This document shows, piece by piece, positions 47,465-58,547 of a stretch of 64,000 bases of DNA. Below the pieces are notes generated by a model. It was not told where the DNA came from. It saw only the letters and a program-made list of their open reading frames with translations, and did no database searches. The translations under genes and the position numbers were made by a program. Within the stretch, counting starts at the first letter, position 1. The number at the start of each line of letters is the position of its first letter. The DNA is from Ischnura elegans (Eukaryota > Arthropoda > Insecta > Odonata > Coenagrionidae): positions 12,976,001-13,040,000 of the forward strand of contig NC_060250.1 in the NCBI RefSeq assembly GCF_921293095.1. The letters run 5' to 3'.

Positions 47465-47694
47465 ATCGATATACTTGTGAAACGACGGCCCTGTAAAGAT
47501 CACATATAGAAAAAGTCACGCAGAGCCATGTCTGGCGAATATGGAGGCTAGGGAATCGTTACAGCATTGTTATTGGCCAAATATTCACGAACAAACAATG
47601 AAATGTGAGCAAAAAATCGCCGAGCTCACAAAAACACGCCTAACCTTTGCGGCTGCCACGGACAAAGTGAAGCGTGAATGCGCATCTCATCTAA

Positions 47695-47880
47695 AAACTG
47701 CCTCTCCTCACCCATCATATCCAGCACTTCGTCGTTTCTCCTCCTCTCCGTCCTGTTCACCTTCTCCATTCTTCTCCACACCCACATCTCGAACGCCTCC
47801 GGTCTTCTCTCACCCCTTATGTGTGTCTATATTTCCGCACCGTAAATCCCTAAAATCCAGATCAGAATCTTCACTAGCTT
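47695..47880 (-). pseudogene. RTE-like LINE (second family) fragment
   Basis: Minus strand: EAFEMWVWRRMEKVNRTERR, RNDEVLDMMGEERQFLDE. Nearly the same words as the 14.6 kb copy (LWRRMEKVKQTERRRNDEVL), including the plus-strand stretch agcacttcgtcgtttctcct in both. One continuous frame over about 45 codons, truncated at both ends. Confidence 0.8.
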
Positions 47881-48499
47881 TTTTTTCAATTCTTACATAA
47901 GATCGGCGATGAGAAAAAAATTGACTGGGGGAGATTGCTTTGCGATGTAAAGGGGAAAAAGTTAATAAACCAACTTAGATAGTGTGCGAATCTGTAATGC
48001 GATTTCTGAATGGTTATTCTCTCAGCAATCAGCTCATGATCTTAAAACGTCATTGACCTAATCTCATTGTATTTTAAACGCTGATTTTATCATGGCCCTG
48101 CCTTTTCGAAGACGTTGAAATCGTAGCTGGTATCTCCATTTAATCTTCAAAACAACTTTTCATTGATTCCAGCAGCTTAATCTCCCGATTGCGGGAACGT
48201 ACTGATGTGAAAATTGGCGCGGATGGCCAAATCCCGCTGATGTCTCGGGAAGAATTAGAATCTACTCTTATTCCCTTAAAAAAAATCACTTAAGCTCCCT
48301 CCAGAGTTCATGAAAGAACAAATTGTTTCCTTTGCTTTGCTCAGTTTCTAATTTGGCCATCTTGGGAAATACCAATCGGACCTTTTGTTTCCGCCCTCGT
48401 TATTTCGTGCTACAGTTGTGTTTCCACAATTCCAGCATTTCTTTCAAAAATATGGCAAATGAAGTCCCTACTCCAATAGATTTATCCACCCTGAACGTG

Positions 48500-48790
48500 G
48501 TATGTCATCATCATCCACAGCTCTATAACCCTGTTTGTCCTTGGAATCCTTTATTATATGTCTCCATTCACTTCTCCAACCTTCTTACTTTCTCCCTACA
48601 TCGTGTAAGTCTCATTGCCTTCAAATTACCCTTCTCATCCTATAGCCCACCCTTCCGTGGTCTACCTCTTCTTCGGACTCCTTTCATCTTCCTCTTAAGT
48701 GTTTCCTTGGGCATTCTATCTTTTGCTATCCTTTCTGCATGCCCCAATCATGCCAGCCGAAGTAATTTGGAAAATCTTACTGTATTCCAC
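48500..48790 (-). pseudogene. LINE C-terminal fragment (third family)
   Basis: Minus strand: DRMPKETLKRKMKGVRRRGR followed by PRKG, then LKAMRLTRCREKVRRLEKW and IIKDSKDKQGY. This is the basic closing section (RRRGRPRxxW...DRxxWRxIIxEAKxHxG) of L1/RTE-type ORFs. Two frame changes. It differs from the first and second families in wording. Confidence 0.6.
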
Positions 48791-49252
48791 TTCTAGTATT
48801 TCATTTATCTCCACGTTCATACTAAATTTCCATCATTCTCCTCTCTAATCGGGCCGCAGATTCTCCTAATGGTTTTTCCTTCAAGTTTGAAGGAACTCTC
48901 ATCAAAATTTGAGAGAAATAATGATGTCTGTTCATGTACCTTTTTCGATTTCCATATGTGCTCTCCCGATGATGACATCTTCCCGTTAAATATCCCACAT
49001 CAGTCATCCATATAAAAAATATGACGTTGACTGCAATTCGGGGCAGCATAATCGTTACTTTAAATTAATCCTTTCCTATCGTAAATATTACAATCTTATC
49101 TCTCCTTATTACCTGTTTGTATTTCCTTACCGAGGCCTAGGGGAACATCTCCGCCTTGCATTATGCTGGAATCACATATCATAAAATACGCTACTGTGTA
49201 TTTCTAATTCATAATATCTGCTGGAATCGATTGTGAAGGACTTTATTTTATT

Positions 49253-49728
49253 CAACTTTCGTATGAATACTGAGGAGATTATCAGAGATTCTCTTGTGTA
49301 TTGCAATTATTTCGTGAAAGCTTTTCAATTCGATATGAACAAATCACTTAGATTTTTTATTCGCATGTTGTAGGAGGAAGATGAAAGATAAAAAAATAGT
49401 CACTGTTCCGTAGAATATCTCAAGAAAAGAAAATTAGTTCTAGCATGCACATCGATAACGGCAACAAATAAAAACTTATATTTAAATACTGCCAGCATAA
49501 AATTTCTCTTATTTCATAGCATTATAAAAAATGTATCACAAATAAGATAGTGGAGTAAAACACTAAAAATAAATACATTTATTCAATATTTTAAAAATAA
49601 TAACAAAAAAGAGTAATTAAGGAAACAAAATAATATAAATATATATTTGGGAAGTAAATGATTTCTTTCTGAAAATTCCCAGGAAAGTTAATAATTATAT
49701 TTCATGATTTATAATGTTTTGGTGGATT
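49253..49728 (-). repeat. Large inverted repeat, right arm (~476 bp)
   Basis: Reverse complement of 46235-46732; the outer end reads ataatgttttggtggat. With the left arm it bounds a 3.5 kb block holding the mariner relic, two LINE pieces and a small TIR element. No target duplication is visible outside the arms. Confidence 0.9.
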
Positions 49729-49767
49729 TCCAAGTAAGTTTCCGCGGAGATTATGACGGTCGGCAGT

Positions 49768-49987
49768 GATTCTTCCGGGTTTTCTTCCGCGTTTATCCGT
49801 TTTATTGGACGATATTTCGATATTTTGTGGATGTGTGCCCTGATTGGTCGAATAGGCGCCATACAAGGTTTATATAAAGACGATCTTTCTGGATCGACTC
49901 TTCAGGTGTCCTGAGGAAGCCAACCGGAACGTTGACGAAATACTGTCCAGTATAATAGATAAACGCGGAAGGAAACCCGGAAGAATC
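49768..49987. mobile_element. Short MITE (220 bp) with long inverted ends
   Basis: Ends gattcttccgggttttcttc(cgcgtttatc) and, reversed, gattcttccgggtttccttc(cgcgtttatc): 29 of 30. The similarity goes on weakly for another ~20 bp. A hammerhead-like motif lies at 49908-49936. No target duplication found. Shares its end sequence with the element at 47091-47464. Confidence 0.75.
49908..49936 (+). ncRNA. Hammerhead-like motif
   Basis: gtc-CTGAGGA-A-gccaaccgg-AACGTT-gac. The outer gtc/gac pair fully. The inner hairpin is short (gcc/gg) and GAAA is altered to GGAA, so this copy is decayed. Confidence 0.4.
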
Positions 49988-50029
49988 GGTACCTACTGTT
50001 TTTGTAGATGCACAACTTTTAGTTTAAGC

Positions 50030-51900
50030 TAGCATAATATTCCATATTTGACAAGCTCTTGAAATAAATGATTTACTGTAGCTACCGAGAAGTCCTATGT
50101 ATGGAAAATACAATGAGGGCCAGACCGTTCCTAATGGTCTTATTGGCATTGTGGAGGCAAAACATCTTGATGGATGATCCCAATAGATAGAGATGATGGA
50201 TAGGTAGAATGTATTGTTCGGGATGAATCCAAAAGAAGGGGAGAATGAATAATTTTGATGTTTTACGGGCTCATTAATACCAATTTAACTTTTTTTGGTG
50301 GTTTTCCACGTATTTTTGTATCACTTCCACTTACGTTTCTTCTGGAGTGCTGGAGGCATTCCTCATAGCGTTGCTGCAATAACACATATATATAACAATT
50401 ACTCTTATGCAAGTAACAGTTACGCAAAATAATATCAATGATCCGCGGTAGCTTAAAATAAATCAGTACATCGAACATGAAATCGAAGAAAAACCTTATT
50501 TTTTTGGAATATCTGTGCAAAAAATCGTAAAAGTTACGAATGAGTCATCATGAAAAGCAAATGGAATTTAGCACCAGCACACGTTCACATGTGTTTATTA
50601 CTTCATAAAAATAGTATAATAAAACTGCAATCAGGAAAAGGGAAACACACAAATAAATTTGCGGAAAATATGAGTAATTAATTCCCGCATGGCTTGGGAA
50701 CTATGGCTTTCTTTTCTGGATTTTTTGAGATGTCGGTCAAAATTAGATGCGAAAAAGGAGGGTAGAAAAAGAAGTAGTTGATAAAATTAAGACAGTAAAT
50801 AATTAGAGTATGTTATTTTAAAATGTTTTCGAAGGTGAACAAGTTTTCAATCAGCAGGCATGTTTTTACATAACTGACAATCTCTTACAAGATATGATTT
50901 TTTATACGCAGCAGTACGATTTTCCGGGAAATAAATTAAAGACGATCCTGATGGCCTTATTGGTATTGAGGAGGCAAAACTTTGTTATGAATGATCCGGT
51001 AACAGGCAAAGAAAGAAAAAACTTATTTTTTATTTTATCAGCATGAAAGATTCATGCACTTCATGTTTGTCACTAACGAGTAACTTGGGTAAAATGTCAA
51101 CACTGAAACGCATTTATTTTTCATTCATTTCCTTAAAAAAATTGTGAAATAAATCAGCAATCATGGAAACAAAGCAACACGCGAATAAATCAGAGAAATT
51201 GGGAGAAATGAATATTCCTGGAAAATTAATTAATTATACTGACTATTAAGCCTTCTTGACCTCTTTGTCAATACATTGGTAGATATTTTTCTAGAGGTGT
51301 AAGTCTGTAAACAGACACTTACGGTCTCAATAAATTTTAGCATATGATGTCAATTTTTTTGGTAGGCATGTAAATTTTAGTATCAGATAGCGTATTCTAT
51401 TCTACATTTGACAATGTGTTACTAGAAAGTATATGTAATGTCGTGGGAAATACAATGAAGATGCGGCCAATCCTGCGATCTTATATTGGCATTGAGGAGG
51501 CATAAATGCTAGACGGATAATCTGGGAATAATGAGTGATTCTCTGTTTGATGCCTCAGAGTCATAAAACGTTTCTCTCCTGTATAACGACACCACTCTTG
51601 CCGTACCACACTCGGATTTTATTGCCCTCCTTCTAAGGCGGCAATTAGCCTTCCTTCCACATCTCCAGCACCACTTTGAGCGTGCGTCGCGATGCTGCGA
51701 ATTCCGAGAGGGAATGGAGCTCATAGTATCTCATTGAAGCCTCGAATCTCACCTCAGCACAATCAGCTGGTCCCCAGCCCCTGTAAAATGGGTGGCGTCG
51801 GGAATCTGTCGAGTATAACATACTCGCAAAGATTACTCAATTGGGTTTTATGTGAGATAGAAGGGAGTTCTCAATAATGGCAATAACATGATTAGGAATG
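50030..51900 (+). repeat. Long-period diverged tandem repeat, three units
   Basis: Three diverged copies share tgacaa..ct, then aaatacaatga, then cttattggcattgaggaggc: near 50050-50155, 50870-50990 and 51405-51510. A second shared block (ggaaacac..caaataaat and aatgtcgtggg-like) recurs at 50640 and 51170. The spacing is about 550-800 bp. No coding. May be an old satellite-like expansion. Confidence 0.55.
51730..51870 (+). repeat. Promoter-associated duplicated segment, copy 1
   Basis: Shares tctcattga, cctcagcacaatcagctggt and ttgggttttatgtgag with 52505-52660 (cctcaacacaataagcaggt, ttgggttttgagtgag). About 70 percent by eye. Not recognised as a known element. Confidence 0.6.
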
Positions 51901-52446
51901 GTCTAATATCCAATATATTTCACAGAACATCATACTGTTGAGTACAATAAATGATTCCTTGTTAGAACTTGTACACTGAGGAATGACGTGACTTAAATTC
52001 AAAAGTGTACTCGTACGATAACATTTAAAAAATAAATTCTGTCATTGTTTTTTTTTGTTTTTGGCTTGACAACCAGTTCTCTATTCATCTCCATTTTCTG
52101 TATTAGTTTTCACCAAAAGCTCGAAAACAACAGAAAAGTAGTATGACGATTATGATATACTTTTGAGGGATTGTTTATAAATTACTTTTGTATTTCTCAA
52201 ATTTGATTTCATTTCATTTTGTTACCCGTATCACTAATTTCATCATTTTTAGTAATACTTGTCTATGCAATTATTTATGTGTTGGTGTAATATTCCATTC
52301 ACTTTTTTATGATAACTCATTAAATATGTTATGAAATGGCCTTTTATGCTGATAATTTAAATACGTTTTTCTTTGCTCATATTATCGATGTACCCGTGAG
52401 TAATCAAAAGCAATAATTTTCTTGTCCTAATGGATTTCTCCGGGCG

Positions 52447-52454
52447 TATAAAAA
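52447..52454 (+). promoter_or_regulatory. TATA-box candidate with downstream 5' exon
   Basis: gggcgtataaaaagggagg is an excellent TATA box with G+C-rich flanks. A start would be expected near 52475-52480. Downstream the DNA is CG-rich up to cagtcgtag followed by gtaaat (52877-), a fair splice donor, so 52478-52876 could be an untranslated first exon. It contains copy 2 of the segment at 51730. No coding exon follows that I can recognise. Confidence 0.35.
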
Positions 52455-52504
52455 GGGAGGTGGGGAAGAAGGAAGAGGAGAGTGGGAGGGGGTGGGGCTT
52501 TGTG

Positions 52505-52660
52505 TCTCATTGACGTCTCAGATTTCGCCTCAACACAATAAGCAGGTCCCCATCAACTCGCTGCCCCTGGAAAAAGGGGCGGTGTCGTAAATCTGCAGAG
52601 TTTCGCACGGAACATCGCAGATTGGGTTTTGAGTGAGGTGGGAGGGGGTCGCTTCCATCC
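52505..52660 (+). repeat. Promoter-associated duplicated segment, copy 2
   Basis: See copy 1 at 51730-51870. It includes the short inverted pair gcccctgg/aaaaaggggc. It lies ~50 bases after the TATA candidate. Confidence 0.6.
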
Positions 52661-52879
52661 TCATAAATAGATTTGCGGTTTTTTCGTCTCGTGTGTGATA
52701 GATGTACCCGCTCCTTCCCTGCCTCCTCCGCACTCTCCAACCCGTCCTCTTCGCCTGAGTTCCTCCTCGTCACGCTGGTCTTACCTTCACGACTCTGTGC
52801 TGAGGATCCCGGCCGGAAGGTCCCGTGCTTCGTGGAGATTGTCTTCTGTTTCGTCTCGTCGATGTTCCATCAGTCGTAG

Positions 52880-53621
52880 GTAAATTTGACATTTACGGTT
52901 TTTTTATACAAAACCCTCCCTACACCCTCATCTCCACTGTTCTTTATTGCCTTACCTACCTGAAAGATGCTCTAATTCAGATTGTGCATCCAATTTTAAA
53001 TTCTCAACACGTCATTGCAAAGTGATGATAAAAAACGATTTGGCTCCAAGATTTTGAGGCCTCGAGAGCGTCGCCTATTTAGGTAGTTCATTTTATTTTA
53101 CGACAACTCTGTTGGGGCTGTTACAGATACCAATTGCATTTCATAGGTATTCATCGTTTGACTACAGCTTTTTCCTGCGGGAATAAAGGGACCATTTTGC
53201 ACCCTGGGGACCTTATGGGACCTTATGCACCCTATCAGGCAGGCTTGTGATGTAACTTGGCCCCATAATCAATCAAAAATATCTGTAATAGATAAAGGGT
53301 CAGTAACTTTCCCTCTATGTTGCATGCATGCTCACGTAGAATTCGTTTAAAATTTATAGAGAAACACCGGGTTTACCATTTATGATGGTAGCGCGCGAAT
53401 ATCAGCCTCGTAAATGGGATACCTAAATCGCGTTTTCCCCTTTGCTTTATGTTGCCGAAAAGCGTGAAGAGTAGCGATTGAAATCGATTTTACAGGTTTC
53501 ATTATGCTCCCCTTACTGCATAAATTTATCCAATGAGGAGTGTGTGTGTGAAGGTTGTTCGGTTGTATGTAACCAAGTGATGGTTGAAGGTGTGATGTTG
53601 CTGCGGTTATGAAAGAAATTG
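52880..53621. other. Non-coding stretch
   Basis: aacgatttggctccaagatt, ttgaggcctcg (53033) recurs at 55925 as aataatttggttccaaggtt, tgaggcctcg, so both carry a piece of the same unknown repeat. Confidence 0.4.
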
Positions 53622-53816
53622 CTATTGTAGGAGTTGAAGGAATAAAAACTTTGCTTTTTCCACGAGGTTATTTATTTTGTCTGACCATGGTTTCGTTACA
53701 GCGTAACAATTTCAGGACCAGGACGTCTGAAGACCATGAGAATATTACGATGTAACGAAACTATGTTCGGATAAAATAAATCACCATAGTTTTTATTCCA
53801 TCAACCCCTACGATAG
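53622..53816. repeat. Fold-back element, ~85 bp arms
   Basis: ctattgtaggagttgaagga to gtttcgttacagcgtaa pairs with ttacgatgtaacgaaac to tccatcaacccctacgatag. The arms are diverged by about 20 percent, with a ~25 base centre containing gtctgaagac. Non-coding. Confidence 0.75.
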
Positions 53817-56394
53817 AGAATTTACTCCAAGTTACGCCCGCTACTATTACTTACGACAATACCATCGATTTCCGTCTTTATAATAACACATGACTTTGAG
53901 ATGTGCATAAGTAATTTGGAGCGGTTGAGGTATTCAATGGTTGCCGAGTAATTGACATTCCGCCTCTGTTACCTACGAGACATTGCTTCCTTGGCCATTG
54001 CGACGAAGATTGCGAGGGGGTGTAGGGTAATAGGGGTACGTAGGGCCAATCAGCTGACCGTGAGGGAGTCTCGCGAGCACCCATATGATCGAGCGTGATG
54101 ATGCAAAATATATTGACACCATTCGTGGAGTAATACTAAAGTATGTGTTAATAATTGACAGGCTGATTTATGGATCTTTAGGTAGAGGAAGTGCGTATAG
54201 GAGCAATACTTATTTTAAGGTCTTTACCTAATATAACGACTGTTTCCTCATCTAAATTGGTTAAACCTGGACGGTAACCCTCGCTGATGTATCAGCTGTA
54301 GATACCAGCCTAGAAAGCCGCTCATCTCCGCGTTGAGCCCCCAATCATTTCATCCGTGAAGTCTGCGATCGTGAGGCAATTATATCTCGCAGCCGGTATT
54401 ATCCGCATTCGAACCAGGAAGTTCGTCAAATAGCCCATCGCACCGAGCTTGCACTTCGGAATCCTCTATTTTTAATGTAACCGGGCGAAAAAAGGCAGTA
54501 GTGCAGTGTATGTTCGGTAGATTAAATTATTAAAGTCTGTCCGCATTTTATGAAAATAAATTATTTTAACTATTCGTTCGTGTTGTAAAATTATTTCCTT
54601 GATTCATTTTTTCATATCAAATTTTAAACGATTGACGATTATTGTAACGTAAATGTTGGGATTTAAGGGGTATTTTATTTATCAGTGAATGAGAAGCCAG
54701 ATTCTCTTACTCGTTCCCTTCTTTTGGTTGTTACTCACCTGCGGTCGAAAACTTAGGGTTAAACATGAACCAGGAACATTGAGAATTCGCCATATCCCCC
54801 CTAAAAATCAGTTTATGAGTTTTAAAAATCAACATTTTTTAACTTCGTGGAGAGGAAAGAATCGCATTTCTTCGCGTCTCTCATGTAGCTTATTGCAGGT
54901 TTGAAGTGCGTCTTCGAGCCACAAGGACAAGTTAAAGTAAATATCTGTTAAAAGTAACTAACCAAAGTTAAAAGTTTATTTTCTTTAGTTTATACTGATT
55001 AAATTTAAAATTAAAATAAGTAACTTTTAGCTTAGAAGTTTCTTTTCTGAAAAATTAACTAATTCAGTTGAAAAGAAAATACTTAAGTAAGTTGTACGGT
55101 AATAACTAAATTTTAGTTATTTCAAAAAATAATCATAAATCGTCGTTTAAAATCTATTTTTTACAGTTATGATGAAATAAGTGAAAGTTCAATTTTAAGG
55201 ATTATGTATTGCATTTTAGATTAAACATTAATAATACTTAAATATCATTCACATTTCATTCAATTGGTATCGGGCATCCATCATCTTATGTCCGAAAGAA
55301 AAAGCCCTGCGGCTCTAAAAATATTGTGTTGATCATGAAATTCTAGTATTATATTGGATAAAAAAATTATATTACCTAAATATTTCATCAACAGTACTAT
55401 ATTTTATTAAGTGCTACTGTGCTGTATCGTCGAAATATTTTTCCCAACGAGCATTCTCGTCTGAGGGTGTCTCCGAAGCTTTGGCGGCCAATCCACTCGA
55501 CCCCGTATTAATTTAGACGGATTCGTCTGGGCTTATTATTTGCATTCTTGCACAACTACCCTTACTATATTGCAATCTTAGGCACCGTTTCATTTTTCCC
55601 TGTGTATGTGGATGTGCTGGAAATCGCAGTGGCCATGCTTCCTACCCAAACTCGAGCAAATCAACATTTCCCAAAATTAATTAAACAAATTAACTTAGTT
55701 TTGAATATTTAACATAAAATTTGAACGAAATTCAACTTTGGTAAAAATAATAACGATTGAATTAAGTACTAAATTACATTTTAAAGATAAATTATCAACA
55801 ACTAATTTTTTACTCGTTAATCCCTTCTGTTAGGAAGTGAAATTTCGTGGGGACACGTAATTTGAAATTGTGCCTCCATTTGTAAATTGTCACCACACCA
55901 TTTGGGAGTGATAATAAGAAAATAATTTGGTTCCAAGGTTTGAGGCCTCGAAATCGTCGAAACGTCAGGCAGTTAATTTTATTCAACGCCCACTCATAAA
56001 TTTTCTTAAATTTCGGCGGTGGCAATGTATGTATTTTTTAGTATTGTACTCACTTCACAAGAGAAAATATCCCATTAGCTCGTCTACTGCGCAAAGTTCA
56101 GATTCCTTGCCATCTAGTCTGAATATGCAGGATTAATTTCCTGCTGGTCAATTACGTATATGCCTAAATCGTAAAAAATCTGTTGTCTTAATAACTGATA
56201 CGTAAAAAAATTGTCGATCGGCCAATAGCCCCCAATTGACGAAGTACGGCCCCCATTTGACGTTTGACGCTTGTAACGCCGATGGCGTTGATATATTTGA
56301 CAGTATAACAGCGTATATTTTGTTTGTTATAATATAACGCGAGGATAACCTTAGCTACTATTCGACTCATCCCTGCAGATGTGATTTTATCCCT
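53817..56394. other. Non-coding stretch, about 2.6 kb
   Basis: Very AT-rich at 54930-55250 with repeated aactaa/ttagtt words. Nothing else recognised apart from the 55925 repeat piece. Confidence 0.4.
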
Positions 56395-56694
56395 GAATGT
56401 TTTAAAATACAAAGGAAATATGCGCGATTCGTCAAAAACTGCTACGGGAGTACTGGAGGCGTTACACAGACATTAAGCGAGTTAGGTTGGGAGCCGCTGG
56501 AGACTCGGTGGCGGCGCGCTAGCCTAACAATGAGATTGCTTGAGCAATTGAGAATGGAAATCTTAGAGAGCGACACAGAGAACAGGACCCCGCCATATTT
56601 CCAGTTCCGACAGAAACGATAAATTATAAGAGATACATATTTTTCCGAACGGGAATCGTTTTTTCCCCAAAAAGTAAAGAACTTCTATAAATTC
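56395..56694 (+). pseudogene. CR1/Jockey-group LINE, C-terminal fragment
   Basis: QRKYARFVKNCYGSTGGVTQ, TLSELGWEPLETRWRRASLT and RLLEQLRM are in one frame; then, past a TAA, RDTYFSERESFFPQKVKNFY. This is the classic end of such ORFs (QRRAARFV...LGWxxLxxRR...SFFPRTIxxWN) and it matches 1149-1295 further on. It stops abruptly where the Penelope 3' end starts (ttcaaaaaaggctatt), so the Penelope element joined it there. Confidence 0.85.
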
Positions 56695-57703
56695 AAAAAA
56701 GGCTATTCGGGCTTCCAGCCGGGTGGTCTCCCTCCATTCTGCCGACGTTTCGGAACACGAGTCGGGTTCCATCCTCAGGGCTAATTGTTAGTGGATGAAG
56801 TTTGCCAGCTTGTTTACTCTTCAGTTGGTTGTGAGGTCTAACGTGATTGGCTGGGAGGCAGCCAATCTTATTTTCTAAAGTGCCGGTTTCCATGCATTAC
56901 TCAGTGAATATCCTGTGTCACGGTTGAGGGTGTTAGTTGTCAGCCGGATCTCGATGGATTCCTTTACCAGTCTTTTCCAGAAATCAGTCTCGTGGCATAG
57001 AATTTTCACGTGATCCCACTTTCCCCTATGATCGGATTCAATGGCGTGTTCTACAACCGCGGATTTTTCCGGTTGGCAGAGCCTAAGGTGTCTCTTATGT
57101 TCTTTTATCCTTGTATTGATAGTTCTTCCCGTTTCCCCCACGTACACCTGCCCACACTCACAAGGAATTTGGTAGACCCCTGGAGTTTCAAAACCACAAG
57201 GATCCTTCGCTTTAAGAAGTAGATCTCTTAGTTTGGAGCATGGTTGGAAAACGGTGTTAATACTTTGTTTTTTGAGGATCCTTGAAATTTTCCCGGACAC
57301 CGTAGACACATAGGGAATTTTGGCTATAGCGATGGGCTTTGGTCTTTCTTCCTCCTTTAAAGAGCCTAGATTTTTAATGCTCCTTTTTAGGGCCGAGTGT
57401 ATCTCCTCATTACTGTAGCCATTTTGCTTGAAGGTGGTTTTCAGATGTCTTATCTCTTTTGGCAGGCTTTCTTGGTCCGCTATGGCTTTGGCTCGATAGA
57501 AAAGGGTGATGACTTCGCCCATTTAAATAGAGGTCCGTGTTGGTCGGCTTGCGGTAGACGCTGTGACCGAGCGTGCCGTCGTTCTTTCTATGGATAAGGA
57601 TATCCAGAAACGGGATTCGGTTGTCTTTCTCGATTTCCATCGTGAATTGTATGTTTGCATGTCGACTGTTCATATGGCTCAGGAAATGTTGTAAACTCTC
57701 CCT
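56695..57703 (-). pseudogene. Penelope-like element, 3' half with intact GIY-YIG ORF end
   Basis: Minus strand. The break at 57703 lies within the reverse-transcriptase part (MNSRHANIQFTMEIEKDNRI, FLDILIHRKNDGTLGHSVYR). A frame change at about 57500 leads into a 215-codon frame (56875-57522) holding the linker and the GIY-YIG nuclease: GVYQIPCECGQVYVGETGR (GVY...YVG), then RIKEHKRHLRL with the conserved Arg and VEHAIESDH with the Glu. It ends NTLNRDTGYSLSNAWKPAL and a stop. The ~175 bp 3' terminal region contains a hammerhead-like motif and ends gcccgaatagccttttttga. That end is repeated at 57854. Compared with the plus copy it lacks a ~10 base piece near 57510, causing the frame change. Confidence 0.93.
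56741..56781 (-). ncRNA. Hammerhead-like ribozyme motif in Penelope terminal region
   Basis: Minus strand: gcc-CTGAGGA-T-ggaac/gttcc hairpin-GAAACGTC-ggc. The outer gcc/ggc (3 bp) and inner (5 bp) stems are intact, the core CUGAGGA/GAAA agrees with the hammerhead consensus (CUGANGA/GAAA), and ACGUC gives the minimal third stem and a cleavable C. One extra pyrimidine (T) sits before the hairpin in this and most other copies. Hammerhead motifs are known in Penelope-like element ends. Best copy in the window. Confidence 0.6.
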
Positions 57704-57853
57704 CTTATTATTAAATTAATTAAAATTAAAAAAATTTAAATTATTCCTAACCGGTTACTAGTCTTAACTATCCTAGATGCTCAGGCTCATGATAGAGACT
57801 GGTTGTTTCCATAGATTTACGTCGGCTTTCCGAACGAAGACTCGAAATAGCTA
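57704..57853. other. Spacer between the two head-to-head Penelope copies
   Basis: About 150 bp, AT-rich at first (aaattaattaaaattaaaaa), then cctaaccggttactagtc and an unrecognised patch. Not shared with either copy as far as I can see. Confidence 0.5.
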
Positions 57854-58547
57854 ACCACCCGGCTGGAAGCCCGAATAGCCTTTTTTGAACATATTCGCCG
57901 GGAAAGCATCAGATTTTTCTCTACAGACCTCTACGGGTAGAAAGTTCATCGCAGCATCCGACAACTAGAGAAGCTGCGGAAGGAAAGATCAAGACTTCTT
58001 AGTTCCTTGGCTTTTCTCTTGAGATGTCGAGAGGAGGAAGCAGTACCATCATTTGCCCTTGTAAAAGCATCTTTCGATTCACCATCTGTTCAACGCATTC
58101 TCAAACGTACGACCCATGCTTTAGTTCGCGAACGTATACACGATAAAAGACGACGCCATGACAACAATGCAAACAAATTATTCAAACTTCATCTCTATCT
58201 AACGGCCACCATTCGGCCCTGTGACTGGGAATATATTGATCGAGCCACTGCAGCCAGCGGTGAATTACTTTTGAATAAGGAAAAGGAGCGGCAGAAGAAG
58301 AAGTTTGACAAACTTGTTCCTTCACGTCCTGCCGCAGCATGTATGGATCCTAAACGGTTGGTAATAAATTTGTCTAATAAGGTTCTTGACAAGCCGACTA
58401 TATCAGTCTTGTCTAAGGGACTTAACTTTGCTCCAGCTCCAAGCATCATTCCATACCGAGATGTCATTGGGGGCATCGAACCAGCCGTCCGAAAACTGCC
58501 GAATGATTTAGCGGAGGAAGTTCGTTCTGAGGTTTCTTTGGTCCTTC

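Larger units (their letters stand above)
46888..47612 (-). pseudogene. mariner transposase, C-terminal part, broken
   Basis: On the minus strand from 47612: AHISLFVREYLANNNAVTIP, then PPYSPDMALRDFF (family motif HPPYSPDLAPxDFxLF, where the D is the third catalytic residue; it is kept as D in LRDFF). After an inserted element: SLTDLKAIPNIEFKMCFKDL and RKHWHNCIIS, and with a one-base shift DYFESENINVDEYF and a stop. TA plus cgaggcgtgttcagaaaata at 46886 looks like the element's terminal repeat. The N-terminal half is missing beyond 47612, so only one end remains. Sits inside the large inverted repeat. Confidence 0.85.

Noticed and set aside
48323..48796. 157-codon plus-strand frame rich in Ser, Phe and Leu
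   Set aside because: It is the antisense of a LINE C-terminal region readable on the minus strand.
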